From Elusimicrobiota bacterium (lineage in GTDB: Bacteria; Elusimicrobiota; Elusimicrobia; UBA1565): a stretch of DNA of 36,273 bases. Every line of letters begins with the position of its first letter. Position 1 is the first letter of the stretch. The stretch lies in NCBI GenBank assembly GCA_016212885.1, contig JACRDO010000156.1, forward strand, positions 1 through 36,273. Reading direction: 5' to 3'. Position numbers and translations under genes: made by a program. Shown in pieces: positions 29,284 to 36,273 of this stretch. The notes under the pieces were generated by a model that was not told the origin of the DNA, did not search any database, and worked only from the letters and a program-made list of their open reading frames with translations.

Positions 29284-30978
29284 CTACTCCCTGCGCAGGC
29301 GAGTTCCGGCGGATTCTTCTCCGAGCACGGCGTCCGGGGTCTGCAGGATGCGGCGGTTGGTGCTGTTGAAGATCGAGAACGCCTGGCCGGCGCGTATCGA
29401 GACGACCCAGCGGCTTGCGCCCGGCCCTTCGTTGAGCGCGTAAGCCAGGTCGATGCGGAGCACGCCGCCCGAAGCCGAGCGGGAGGGCGAGGCGCGCAGG
29501 CCGAAGCCCACGTCCGTCTTCACCCGGGTCTTGAGCAGGTCCGTATCGGCCGTCATGCCGCTGTCGACGAAAACCACCCCTCCCACGTAGAGGAGGTGGA
29601 ACCACTCCTTGTCCATGAAGACCCTGTCCTCGAAATTGAGAAGGAGGGAGCGCGTCCCTGTGAAGCTGTTGTTCTTGTAGCCCCGCAGGCCGGTGTTGCC
29701 GCCCAAGAGGAGCTGCTTCTCCTTGTCGAGGCGGCCCGTGGTGTTGAACTCCATGTGCGCCACCAAGGTCTGCGGGAGGGCGCTGGGGATCTTTTTGAAG
29801 ATATTGAGGTTCGCGTAGAAGATCCAATCCTCAGGCTTGCCGCCGGCGTGCCTCCCGCGCAGGCCGGCCTGCGCAAGGGCGAAAGTCCTTGGGCCCAGGC
29901 GCAGGCCCTGCTGGTCGAGCGCGGAGACGATCCAGCGGTCCCGGTCCGAGCCCCAGGAGGAGAGCATCGGCCCCGCGCGAGCCGAGAACTCGTTGCCGAG
30001 GTTGAAGTCCTCCACCCGCCGCATCCTGTCGATCTCCGTTTCTTTGATGTAGTCCCCGTAGACCCACGAGTACCCGGCGAGCGGGCCCGAGAGCTCCCGG
30101 TCCGAGGGAAGGGTGCCGGGGGCCGTGTCAACGGTCCGGTGGAAGGCCGCCTTCTCGTAGTGCGTTCCCAAGAAAGCGCGCCGGGTCATGTCCCCGGATT
30201 CATTGAGGCGCCAGGCGAAGCCGGACTGGACCGTCCGGAAGTTCTGGTCGAACTTCGTGCTCGCCTCGCCCCAGGAATAGAGCGAGTTCTCCGTGATGGT
30301 GCGGGACCAGGCCAGGCGCCCGGAGTAGGCGGTCTCCAGGGAGAAAAAGGGCCGCTCCATCAGGGTCCCGATCTCGTCTCCCCTAGCGGTCCGGGTGTAG
30401 AGGCCCACGAGCTTGACCCATGTCCCGAACAGGCGCGGGTCCGAGTAGCGAGCCTCCTCCCGGCGCTCGTCGCCGATCCGGGCATGGTTCAAGGAGACCT
30501 GCTTGCCCAGGCCGAGCAGGTTGTCCTCCTGCAGGCCGGCGATGAGGTAGTTGTCGCCGCCTTCAGTCCCCACTCCTAGCTGGGGCTTGAGGGTCCACGC
30601 GTCCTGGGTCATGACCCGCAGCAGGGGAGGATCGGAGCGCACCTCCGCTTTGCGGATGAAGCCTTCGGAGCGGAGGTTGCGCTCGGTCTCGAGCGCTTTG
30701 AGCGGGTCGAAGGGGTCCCCGGGCTTGAGCAGCAGCTCCCGGCGAACCACGTGTTCTTGGGTGAGGACATGGATGCGGTTGGCGAGACGGAAGAGCCACC
30801 AGTTCTCTCCTGGGACCGAGGGATCGAAGACGTTCTTGCGCTCGATGACCGCGCCGGAGACGGGGCGGGCGGAGGGCTGAGCGGGCTCAGCCGGCGCCGC
30901 AGGAACGGCGGCGGCCGGGAGAATCACGAGCAGAACGGCCAAGGCAAAGGCTTTCGACAGATCGGACACGGCTTTCAT
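29284..30978 (-). CDS. Omp85/TamA-like outer-membrane beta-barrel protein
   Basis: About 564 residues from the ATG at 30978, chosen because it starts a signal peptide (KAFALAVLLVILPAAAVPA); the frame is open to 31050. A POTRA-like region (HVVRRELLLKPGDPF, then ALETERNLRSEGFI) precedes a 16-strand-type barrel. The loop-6 motif appears as GNTGLRGYKN near residue 430, the (V/L)RGY hallmark of Omp85 proteins. Only one POTRA is evident, fewer than in BamA. With the AsmA-like gene behind it, this is a candidate TAM-like lipid or protein assembly module of the outer membrane. Confidence 0.82.
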   Translation of the reverse strand: MKAVSDLSKAFALAVLLVILPAAAVPAAPAEPAQPSARPVSGAVIERKNVFDPSVPGENWWLFRLANRIHVLTQEHVVRRELLLKPGDPFDPLKALETERNLRSEGFIRKAEVRSDPPLLRVMTQDAWTLKPQLGVGTEGGDNYLIAGLQEDNLLGLGKQVSLNHARIGDERREEARYSDPRLFGTWVKLVGLYTRTARGDEIGTLMERPFFSLETAYSGRLAWSRTITENSLYSWGEASTKFDQNFRTVQSGFAWRLNESGDMTRRAFLGTHYEKAAFHRTVDTAPGTLPSDRELSGPLAGYSWVYGDYIKETEIDRMRRVEDFNLGNEFSARAGPMLSSWGSDRDRWIVSALDQQGLRLGPRTFALAQAGLRGRHAGGKPEDWIFYANLNIFKKIPSALPQTLVAHMEFNTTGRLDKEKQLLLGGNTGLRGYKNNSFTGTRSLLLNFEDRVFMDKEWFHLLYVGGVVFVDSGMTADTDLLKTRVKTDVGFGLRASPSRSASGGVLRIDLAYALNEGPGASRWVVSIRAGQAFSIFNSTNRRILQTPDAVLGEESAGTRLRRE

Positions 30979-30991
30979 GAGCCGCGGATTG

Positions 30992-31315
30992 TCATCCTTC
31001 CTTGCCTTTTCCGCGCCTGGCCTGCTGCACGACTTCGTATCCTCCTTCAATCACCTTCTTGAATTCGTCCGAAATGACGTTCCAGTCCAGCACGTCCACG
31101 CGAAAGGGCAGATCGGACTGCGCAAATGCATCCCGCAGCTCATCCAACTCGGCTGAATCCGGGTTTGTCGGCGCCACTATGACGAGGTCAAGGTCGGAAT
31201 AGTCTTTCGGCGTTCCTTCCACCCGCGAGCCGAATGCCCGCACCTCCGCGTTGGGGACGTGTCGCACTAGAATCTTTCTTACGGTCCGCAATTGCTTCGG
31301 GGTTATTCTAATCAT
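30992..31315 (-). CDS. mntA: MNT-type nucleotidyltransferase of a HEPN/MNT pair
   Basis: This 107-residue protein from ATG 31315 shows the minimal nucleotidyltransferase core: AFGSRVEGTPKDYSDLDLVI with GS at 29-30 and the metal ligands D41 and D43. In type VII TA systems MntA adenylylates Tyr of HepT and so neutralises it. The ATG lies inside the end of the HEPN gene (8-base overlap); the frame upstream of it is antisense-like to the HEPN gene and not used. It ends 13 bases before the Omp85-type gene. Confidence 0.85.
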   Translation of the reverse strand: MIRITPKQLRTVRKILVRHVPNAEVRAFGSRVEGTPKDYSDLDLVIVAPTNPDSAELDELRDAFAQSDLPFRVDVLDWNVISDEFKKVIEGGYEVVQQARRGKGKEG

Positions 31316-31727
31316 TCCTTTTCTCAAGCTCGCGCAAAAACGCTTCGGCATCCGCCGCGAAAAGCCGCGCCGTGGAGTAGATCGCGCCCGCCTTGGCTGA
31401 ATCATAAGTATGGGCGGTCTCATTGCGGGCGGCCTGGTATTTGAACCAGCGCGTCACGCCGGAAATAAGCCGGCTTTCCGCCGCCATTCGGAACAATTCT
31501 TTCCTGGTGGCGCCGTCGATATCTGGCCCGCCGACGTTCTTCTCAAGCCAGCGTTTCATGAATTTCCAGCATAGCTCGTAAGTGAACTCGAAGTTCTGGA
31601 TGACGCCGGCGCGGATGACCTCTGCGCTGTCGGTGTCGACCTTGCCCTTGATTTGGGAAGCGGCGACTTTGAGCGCGCGCTGCAAGGAACCGACCGCTTT
31701 ACGCAGACTGCTTAGATCCAGAGCCAT
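31308..31727 (-). CDS. hepT: HEPN-domain toxin candidate (HI0074/HepT family)
   Basis: This 139-residue helical protein contains FEFTYELCWKFMKRWLEK and the exact HEPN motif RNETAHTY at 101-108, which fits RX4HXY. That motif is the RNase centre of HepT toxins, and its Tyr is the adenylylation target of MntA. The ATG at 31727 follows AGGAGG by six bases. The nucleotidyltransferase overlaps its 3' end, the usual pair order. Without experiments it could also be a substrate-binding partner of the transferase, as first proposed for HI0074. Confidence 0.85.
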   Translation of the reverse strand: MALDLSSLRKAVGSLQRALKVAASQIKGKVDTDSAEVIRAGVIQNFEFTYELCWKFMKRWLEKNVGGPDIDGATRKELFRMAAESRLISGVTRWFKYQAARNETAHTYDSAKAGAIYSTARLFAADAEAFLRELEKRND

Positions 31728-31863
31728 GTGATTCCTCCTGTTCATTCAAATTCCGACCGGGAGTTCATCCCCGGTGCGACCTTGTGATGTCGAACAGGCT
31801 GCAGGCCTGGGGGGTCGTCATGACTTCTCGAGGATCGGGCCGCTGCGCTTTCATGGCGCCCCA

Positions 31864-31892
31864 ATCAAACAACAAATATACATCGGTGTCAA
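31864..31892 (-). promoter_or_regulatory. Possible promoter of hepT-mntA
   Basis: TTGACA (31892-31887), a 17-base spacer and TTTGAT (31869-31864) lie on the minus strand about 140 bases before hepT. The rest of the 198-base gap between metF and hepT shows nothing else I can assign. Confidence 0.35.
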
Positions 31893-31925
31893 AAAATGGG
31901 ATTCCAGCGTGCCGCGTCGGGCGGG

Positions 31926-32795
31926 CTAGGCGTTTTCCATAAGTCGCGAAAGGATGACCGAGGTGGAATGGGACTTGTTCAAGGTGTAGAAATGGATGCC
32001 CGGCGCTCCCTTGCTCAGCAGCTCGCGGCACTGCCTTAGCGCGTATTCGATGCCGTACTGGACCACGGCTTCCCGGTCGTGGGCGATGGGCGCGAGGTCG
32101 TTGAAGATCCCCCTTGGGATCTTCGCCCCGCAGAGGGAGGTGAACTTCCTCGTCTGCGCGAAGCTGGTGATCGGCATGATCCCCGGCACGATCGGGCAGC
32201 GGATGCCGGCCGCGCGGGCGCGGGCCGCGAAGTCGAAGTAGTCGGCATTGTCGAAAAAGAGCTGGGTGATGACCCAGTCCGCCCCCGCGTCGACCTTCTC
32301 CTTGAGCCGCCGCATGTCCTCGTCGATGGACGTGGCCTCCGGGTGCATCTCCGGATAGCCCGCGACCGCGATCGGGAAATCGACCAGGCTCCTCAGGAAG
32401 CGGACTAGGTCAGAGGCATGCGGCAATTCGAGCCGCTCCGGGGGAAGCGCCGGACCCTCCGCAGGCCGGTCGCCCCGGAGAGCGACGAGATTCTCGATGC
32501 CGAGCCCGCGGATCTTCTCGACGATGCGGGCGATCTCCTCGCGGGTGTGGGTGATGCAGGTCAGGTGGGCCGCGGTCTCGATGCCGGCCTCGCGCTTGAT
32601 CCACGCGGCCGTCTCGAAGGCCCCGTCCCGGCTCGAGCCCGCCGCGCCGTAGGTGATCGTGACGAAGGCCGGCTGCAGGCGCTTGAGCTTTTGGACCGTC
32701 GCTTGGAAGGCCGAGAGATCCTCGGAGGTCTTCGGCTGGAAGAACTCGAAAGAGTACGCCGGCCGCCCGGTGCGCAGGAGGGCGGGGATTCTCAT
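31926..32795 (-). CDS. metF: Methylenetetrahydrofolate reductase
   Basis: This 289-residue TIM-barrel flavoprotein reduces 5,10-methylene-THF to 5-methyl-THF in methionine and one-carbon metabolism. Motifs in order: YSFEFFQPKT with catalytic E17, FVTITYGAAGSSRDG, HLTCITHTREEI, LVALRGDRP with the flavin-contacting Asp, AGYPEMHPEA and a C-terminal GIHFYTLNKS. The length is normal for bacterial MetF. Its ATG overlaps the stop of the large TPR gene by ATGA. No folate or methionine genes are adjacent, so the link with the TPR gene is probably only transcriptional. Confidence 0.95.
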   Translation of the reverse strand: MRIPALLRTGRPAYSFEFFQPKTSEDLSAFQATVQKLKRLQPAFVTITYGAAGSSRDGAFETAAWIKREAGIETAAHLTCITHTREEIARIVEKIRGLGIENLVALRGDRPAEGPALPPERLELPHASDLVRFLRSLVDFPIAVAGYPEMHPEATSIDEDMRRLKEKVDAGADWVITQLFFDNADYFDFAARARAAGIRCPIVPGIMPITSFAQTRKFTSLCGAKIPRGIFNDLAPIAHDREAVVQYGIEYALRQCRELLSKGAPGIHFYTLNKSHSTSVILSRLMENA

Positions 32796-35764
32796 TGATC
32801 CTTGGAGGGTTCTCTTTTGGAGGTCTGCTGGGAGATGCGCGATTGGGCGCTCTGGATCAGCTTGCGGTATTCTTCGATCATTTCCGGGTCCTGGTTCACT
32901 TCCAGGCCCATTTTATAATCCTTGACGGCGTTAGCAAAGTCCCCCTTGTTGACATAAGCCGAGGCCCGGTTGCGGTAGAACCTGTCGGTCTCCGGACGCA
33001 GGGCGATGGCGCGGCTGAAGTTCTCGATGGCCTGGGCGTACTCTTTGCGGGCGAACTGGCAGAGGCCGATCCCGTTGTAGGCGGCCGAGCTGCTCCGGTC
33101 GAGCTTGAGCGCGAGCTCGTAGTTCTCCTGCGCCTTGACCGTGTCTTTGAGGAAATAGCGCAGGTTCCCGGCCCGGATGAAGACCTCCGAGTCCTTCGGG
33201 AAGAGGCGCAGGGCCTCTGTGACCAGCTTCAATCCCTCGCTCAGGCGCTTGCGGGCCGTCAGCAGGGTGAGCAGCGCGATGTGCGCCTGCGGCCCCTTCA
33301 GGTTGATATCCATCGCGCGCCGCAGGTCGTGCTCCGCGGCGTCGTAGGACTGCTGCTCGATGAGCGCCTGGCCGCGGGCCACATAGGCGGCGGCCAAGTT
33401 GCCGTCGATCTCGATGGCCTGGGTGAACATCAGGATCGCGCGGTCGAAATGCCCGGCATTGGCCAGGGCGTTGCCGCGCACGAGGTGCATCCCGGCGTTC
33501 TCGATGTCCTGGGCCAGCGTCTCCTCCAGGCCGTCCATGAGGGCGGAATAGTCCTTCTTCTGGTCCGGCTGCTCGCCGAAGTTCACGTCCGCCAGGCGCG
33601 CCTGATAGTCGATGGAGATGGCCTCCCGGTAGGCCGCGTTCGCTTCCTTATATTGCCTCAGCGCCGCGTGGGCGATGGAACGGGCTAGGGCCGCGGAGGC
33701 CTGCGGGACCCCGAACCGGTTCCCCTCGTAGAGGTCGCGCGCGGCCTGCTGGTATTCCCGCAGGCTCAGGTAGGCGAGGCCCCGGTTGATGAGGGCGTTG
33801 GCGTGCTGGGAGTCGATCTCCAGCGCGGAGTTGCAGGCGCGCAGGGCGTCGCGGGGCTGGCCGAGCAGGCGGAGAGCCTGGCATGCGTAGGCGCGGGCCT
33901 CCGCGGAATTGCGGTCGAGCCCGCCCGCCTTCCCGAAGTCCTTGAGCGCCCTCTTGTACTCTCCCAGGCCGCCGCCGGCCAGGCCGCGATAGATGTAGCC
34001 GCGCGCGTTCTTGGCGTCGAGCACGATGGCCTGGTCGAGGTCCATGAGCGCTTTCGGGAACTCCCGCGCGCGCATGCGGAAGCTGCCGAGCGTAGTCTGG
34101 AGCGCGGCGGAGCGGGGATTCTTGGCGAGGGCTTCCTCGATGTCCTGCGTCGCGAGGATGCTGTCCCCGAGCTGGTAGCGGGCCTGGGCCCGCAGCAGCA
34201 GGCACTGCTCGGGGTTCGCCTTGAGCTTGAGGGCCTTGTCCGCGGCGTCCACGGCTTTCCAATAGTCGCGCCGCTGGATGCGGGCCGCGGCCAGGTTCAG
34301 CAGGTACGCCGCGTTTGCGTCGTCGAGGTCCACGGCTCTCGAGATGTCTTCGACGGCGCGGTCGAAATCATGCAGGGAGTTCGCGTAGAGCGCGCCGCGG
34401 CTGTTGTAGGCGTCGGCGTATTCCGGCTCCGATTCCACAGCCGCCGAGAAGTCCTTGAGGGCTTCCTCCGGACGCCCGAGGCGCGAGCGCAGGCTCCCGC
34501 GCGCCGCCAGGGCCGGCGCGTAGTTCGGCTTGATGCGCAGGGCCCGGTGGAGGTCGTCCTCGGCTTTGCGGATGTCGCCGCCCGTCCGCAGCAGGAGCTG
34601 CGCGCGGGCGATCAGGGCCTCGGCCGAGCTGGAGCTGATGCGGACGGTCTCGTTGAGGTCCTTCATCGCCCGCCCGTCGTCCCGAAGGGCCTGGTAGGCG
34701 ACCGCGCGCTTGAGCAGGCCCCGCTCGATGCTTCTGAGCGCCTCCGGCGCCTGGGAGGAGGCCGCGATTTGCAGGGCCCTGGAATACATGCGGACGGCTT
34801 CCTCGAAGAGGCGGTTCTCCATGAAGCGGTCGCCGACCGCCAGGGCGGCCGGGGTCCAGTCCAGGCGCGTTTCGAGCATCTTCTTGAAGTCCGTGAGCGC
34901 CGCTTCGCTCATCCCCCGGCGATAGCGCGCTTCGCCCCGGTTGTAGTAGGGCGCATAGTCGTCCGGCGCGACGCGCACCGCCTCGTCGAAATCGTTGAAG
35001 GCCAGCTTGTTGTCGCCGACCTTGAGGCGCGCCGCGGCCCGGCCGAGATAGGCGAAGGCATAGTCCGGATGGAGCAGGATGGCCTTGGTGTACGCCTTGA
35101 GGGCCCTGTCCAAGTCCCCCCGCTCCGCGAACACCACCCCGAGGAGGCCGTAGGGGAGATAGAAGCGCGGGTTCTCCTGGAGCGTCCGGGTCAGCTCCTC
35201 GACGATCTTCTCCTTCTTGCCGAGATCGTAGAGCGCCCGGGCCCGGCTGTAGCGGGCGAGGACGCTGTTGGGGTCAATCTTGAGCGCCCGGGTCCAATCC
35301 ATCACGGCCTTCGGCAGGTCTCCGGCCTCCCGCCAGGCGCGAGCGCGGCCCAGCAGGGCATCGGTGTTGTTGGCGTCCAGCCTCAGAGCGGCGTCGAAAT
35401 CCGCCAAGGCGCGCTTGACGTCTCCTGCCAGGAGCCTCGCGTTCCCGCGGGCCACTGCGTCCTCCGGGTGCTTGATGCTCGAGATGCGCAGGGCGCCCTT
35501 GAGGTCGGAGTCCTTGCCCGCCTCGTCGCAGAGGGCGTGCCGGACCTGGGCGCGAGCCGCCAAGGCCGGAAGGAAGCCGGATTCCTCGGACACGGATTTG
35601 GTCAGGCTGCTGAGCGCGTCGGAGAGATCTCCGTGGCGGTAGAAGTCCATGCCTTCGTCGAAATAGCGGCGCGCGCGGGCCTTGTCGCCCGCCGCGGTAA
35701 ACGTTGCGATCACCGCCGCGGCCGTGACCCCGAGCAAAAGAACGGCGAGCTTGCGAATTTGCAT
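32792..35764 (-). CDS. Large TPR-repeat protein
   Basis: This 990-residue protein has a short hydrophobic N-terminus (LAVLLLGVTAAAVIATFTA) that could be a signal peptide or anchor. The rest consists almost entirely of about 27 TPRs of 34 residues (for example YFDEGMDFYRHGDLSDALSS, AFAYLGRAAARLKVGDNKLA, AYNGIGLCQFARKEYAQAIE). Such superhelices bind peptides or organise complexes; none of the repeats is an obvious recent copy. It is followed by metF with an ATGA overlap. No Shine-Dalgarno is seen before the ATG. A TACAAT at 35811-35806 might serve as -10, giving a leader of about 35 bases. Confidence 0.88.
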   Translation of the reverse strand: MQIRKLAVLLLGVTAAAVIATFTAAGDKARARRYFDEGMDFYRHGDLSDALSSLTKSVSEESGFLPALAARAQVRHALCDEAGKDSDLKGALRISSIKHPEDAVARGNARLLAGDVKRALADFDAALRLDANNTDALLGRARAWREAGDLPKAVMDWTRALKIDPNSVLARYSRARALYDLGKKEKIVEELTRTLQENPRFYLPYGLLGVVFAERGDLDRALKAYTKAILLHPDYAFAYLGRAAARLKVGDNKLAFNDFDEAVRVAPDDYAPYYNRGEARYRRGMSEAALTDFKKMLETRLDWTPAALAVGDRFMENRLFEEAVRMYSRALQIAASSQAPEALRSIERGLLKRAVAYQALRDDGRAMKDLNETVRISSSSAEALIARAQLLLRTGGDIRKAEDDLHRALRIKPNYAPALAARGSLRSRLGRPEEALKDFSAAVESEPEYADAYNSRGALYANSLHDFDRAVEDISRAVDLDDANAAYLLNLAAARIQRRDYWKAVDAADKALKLKANPEQCLLLRAQARYQLGDSILATQDIEEALAKNPRSAALQTTLGSFRMRAREFPKALMDLDQAIVLDAKNARGYIYRGLAGGGLGEYKRALKDFGKAGGLDRNSAEARAYACQALRLLGQPRDALRACNSALEIDSQHANALINRGLAYLSLREYQQAARDLYEGNRFGVPQASAALARSIAHAALRQYKEANAAYREAISIDYQARLADVNFGEQPDQKKDYSALMDGLEETLAQDIENAGMHLVRGNALANAGHFDRAILMFTQAIEIDGNLAAAYVARGQALIEQQSYDAAEHDLRRAMDINLKGPQAHIALLTLLTARKRLSEGLKLVTEALRLFPKDSEVFIRAGNLRYFLKDTVKAQENYELALKLDRSSSAAYNGIGLCQFARKEYAQAIENFSRAIALRPETDRFYRNRASAYVNKGDFANAVKDYKMGLEVNQDPEMIEEYRKLIQSAQSRISQQTSKREPSKDQ

Positions 35765-35837
35765 GAAAGTTCGCTTGAGCAGTCGCTCGGCGGGACGCCC
35801 GTCTAATTGTAGATATTCTATGTTTCCTTTTCTTTAC

Positions 35838-35999
35838 AAGCCGCCGAGCCGCGCGCAGCGCGGCGAGCGCTCTTTTGGAAACATTCCCTCAGATCCAGGA
35901 AACCTGTCACCCTTCAGCATCCGTTTCACAGATATACAAACGCCGGACTCCGTCCGGCGGGGCTTAAGCCGCCGAGCCGCGCGCAGCGCGGCGAGCGCT
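35838..35999. repeat. Pair of REP-like direct repeats with internal hairpin
   Basis: A 34-base unit at 35838-35871 is repeated identically at 35966-35999, and both copies continue into a similar TTTTGGAAACA/TTGTGGAAACA tail. Each unit contains a perfect hairpin GCCGCGC-GCA-GCGCGGC (35848-35864 and the equivalent place in copy 2). The pair occupies most of the 308-base gap between the divergent genes at 35764 and 36073. Confidence 0.75.
35941..35959. repeat. Perfect 8-bp-stem hairpin between the REP-like copies
   Basis: CGCCGGAC-TCC-GTCCGGCG is a perfect inverted repeat with a 3-base loop, a few bases before the second REP-like unit. No T-run follows, so it is not an obvious terminator. Confidence 0.6.
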
Positions 36000-36072
36000 T
36001 TGTGGAAACAATCATGGAGGAAAGGACCCTTGACAGGACTTCCCATTCCGTCCATTCTTAGGGTAATCAATC

Positions 36073-36273
36073 ATGCGGCTTGACCCTGCCCGGAGCCTGC
36101 GCATTCTCTTGGGACTATTGATGTTGATAGGCCTGGGGGGGGGCGTTTGCCTCTTGCATAGGTCTTACGCGGACGATCCCTCTCTAAAGCAGCCGCAGCA
36201 GCTGGTCCTAAGCTCGCTCCGTCCAGTCAGCGCCGACGGCCAGGCTTTGAAGGTCAAGGTCGCGGAGGCCCGC
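36073..36273 (+). CDS. N-terminal part of a membrane-anchored or secreted protein, cut by window edge
   Basis: The frame from ATG 36073 is open for 67 codons to the end of the window. The start has a basic segment (MRLDPARSLR) and one hydrophobic span (ILLGLLMLIGLGGGVCLL), then a polar region (SLKQPQQLVLSSLRPVSADG). C26 is not in a convincing lipobox. Only a weak AGGG lies upstream. No family can be named from this part. Confidence 0.5.
   Translation, partial: MRLDPARSLRILLGLLMLIGLGGGVCLLHRSYADDPSLKQPQQLVLSSLRPVSADGQALKVKVAEAR

Noticed and set aside
28033-30579. Long plus-strand open frame antisense to the AsmA-like and Omp85-type genes
   Set aside because: Low-complexity Arg/Ser/Pro/Ala composition, no motif or ribosome site, and it spans two genes with clear homology on the other strand. 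It is a GC-rich shadow frame.
31765-32031. Small minus-strand frame overlapping the end of metF
   Set aside because: It lies largely inside metF in another frame and shows no family; the part in the gap has no start or ribosome site.
33803-35806. 667-codon plus-strand open frame over the large TPR gene
   Set aside because: It mirrors the TPR coding periodicity, has no recognisable domain and crosses the TPR start region.

Overview
The window is about 36 kb of GC-rich, gene-dense bacterial chromosome. Most genes lie on the minus strand in short, tightly overlapping operons, many joined by 4-base ATGA stop/start overlaps. The cell is Gram-negative: there are PorV-type and Omp85-type outer-membrane proteins, periplasmic lipoproteins and a TRAP transporter. 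Many secreted TPR proteins, a PorV/PorQ protein beside a protein with a FlgD-like/type IX-like C-terminal domain, a tail-fibre-like repeat protein and a stand-alone EF-Tu domain-2 protein together suggest Elusimicrobiota or a close relative. That assignment is inference; no rRNA or other marker gene is present.

Layout. 1-6672 (minus): a CheY-like regulator followed by PorV/PorQ, a duplicated TPR protein, a protein with a C-terminal sorting-like domain and a giant tail-fibre-like repeat protein that runs off the left edge. 6780-8893: a histidine kinase and OmpR-type regulator pair, with an 11-bp direct repeat between it and the first operon. 8957-12741 is an accessory patch: toxin-antitoxin (TA) debris, a lipoprotein, an intact antitoxin/RelE/DUF2442 cassette ending in an integron attC-like site, an NCS1 permease, a decapitated gene and a BrnT-antitoxin fusion. 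12916-15925: a YfeY-like protein facing an ECF sigma/anti-sigma operon with two secreted proteins of unknown family. 16020-22076: a TPR-associated TRAP transporter (tatT, DctP, DctQ, DctM) continuing into a LOG-family protein and a TPR protein, then the EF-Tu domain-2 protein. 22148-26992: an M48 protease, a methyltransferase, a GT-C-like membrane protein, an OB-fold-like secreted protein and a small nitroreductase. 27039-31727: a TAM-like pair (AsmA-like and Omp85) behind a hepT-mntA module. 31926-35764: metF behind a 990-residue TPR protein. 35765-36072 holds REP-like hairpin repeats; a plus-strand gene starts at 36073 and leaves the window.

The most notable points are a dispersed repeat of about 62 bp lying inside three unrelated genes in three different translation registers; a solitary attC-like site behind a TA cassette; an in-frame toxin-antitoxin fusion; several promoters so close to the start codon that the mRNAs may be leaderless; and an ECF-sigma operon carrying a triple-repeat YWAWR protein that I do not recognise.
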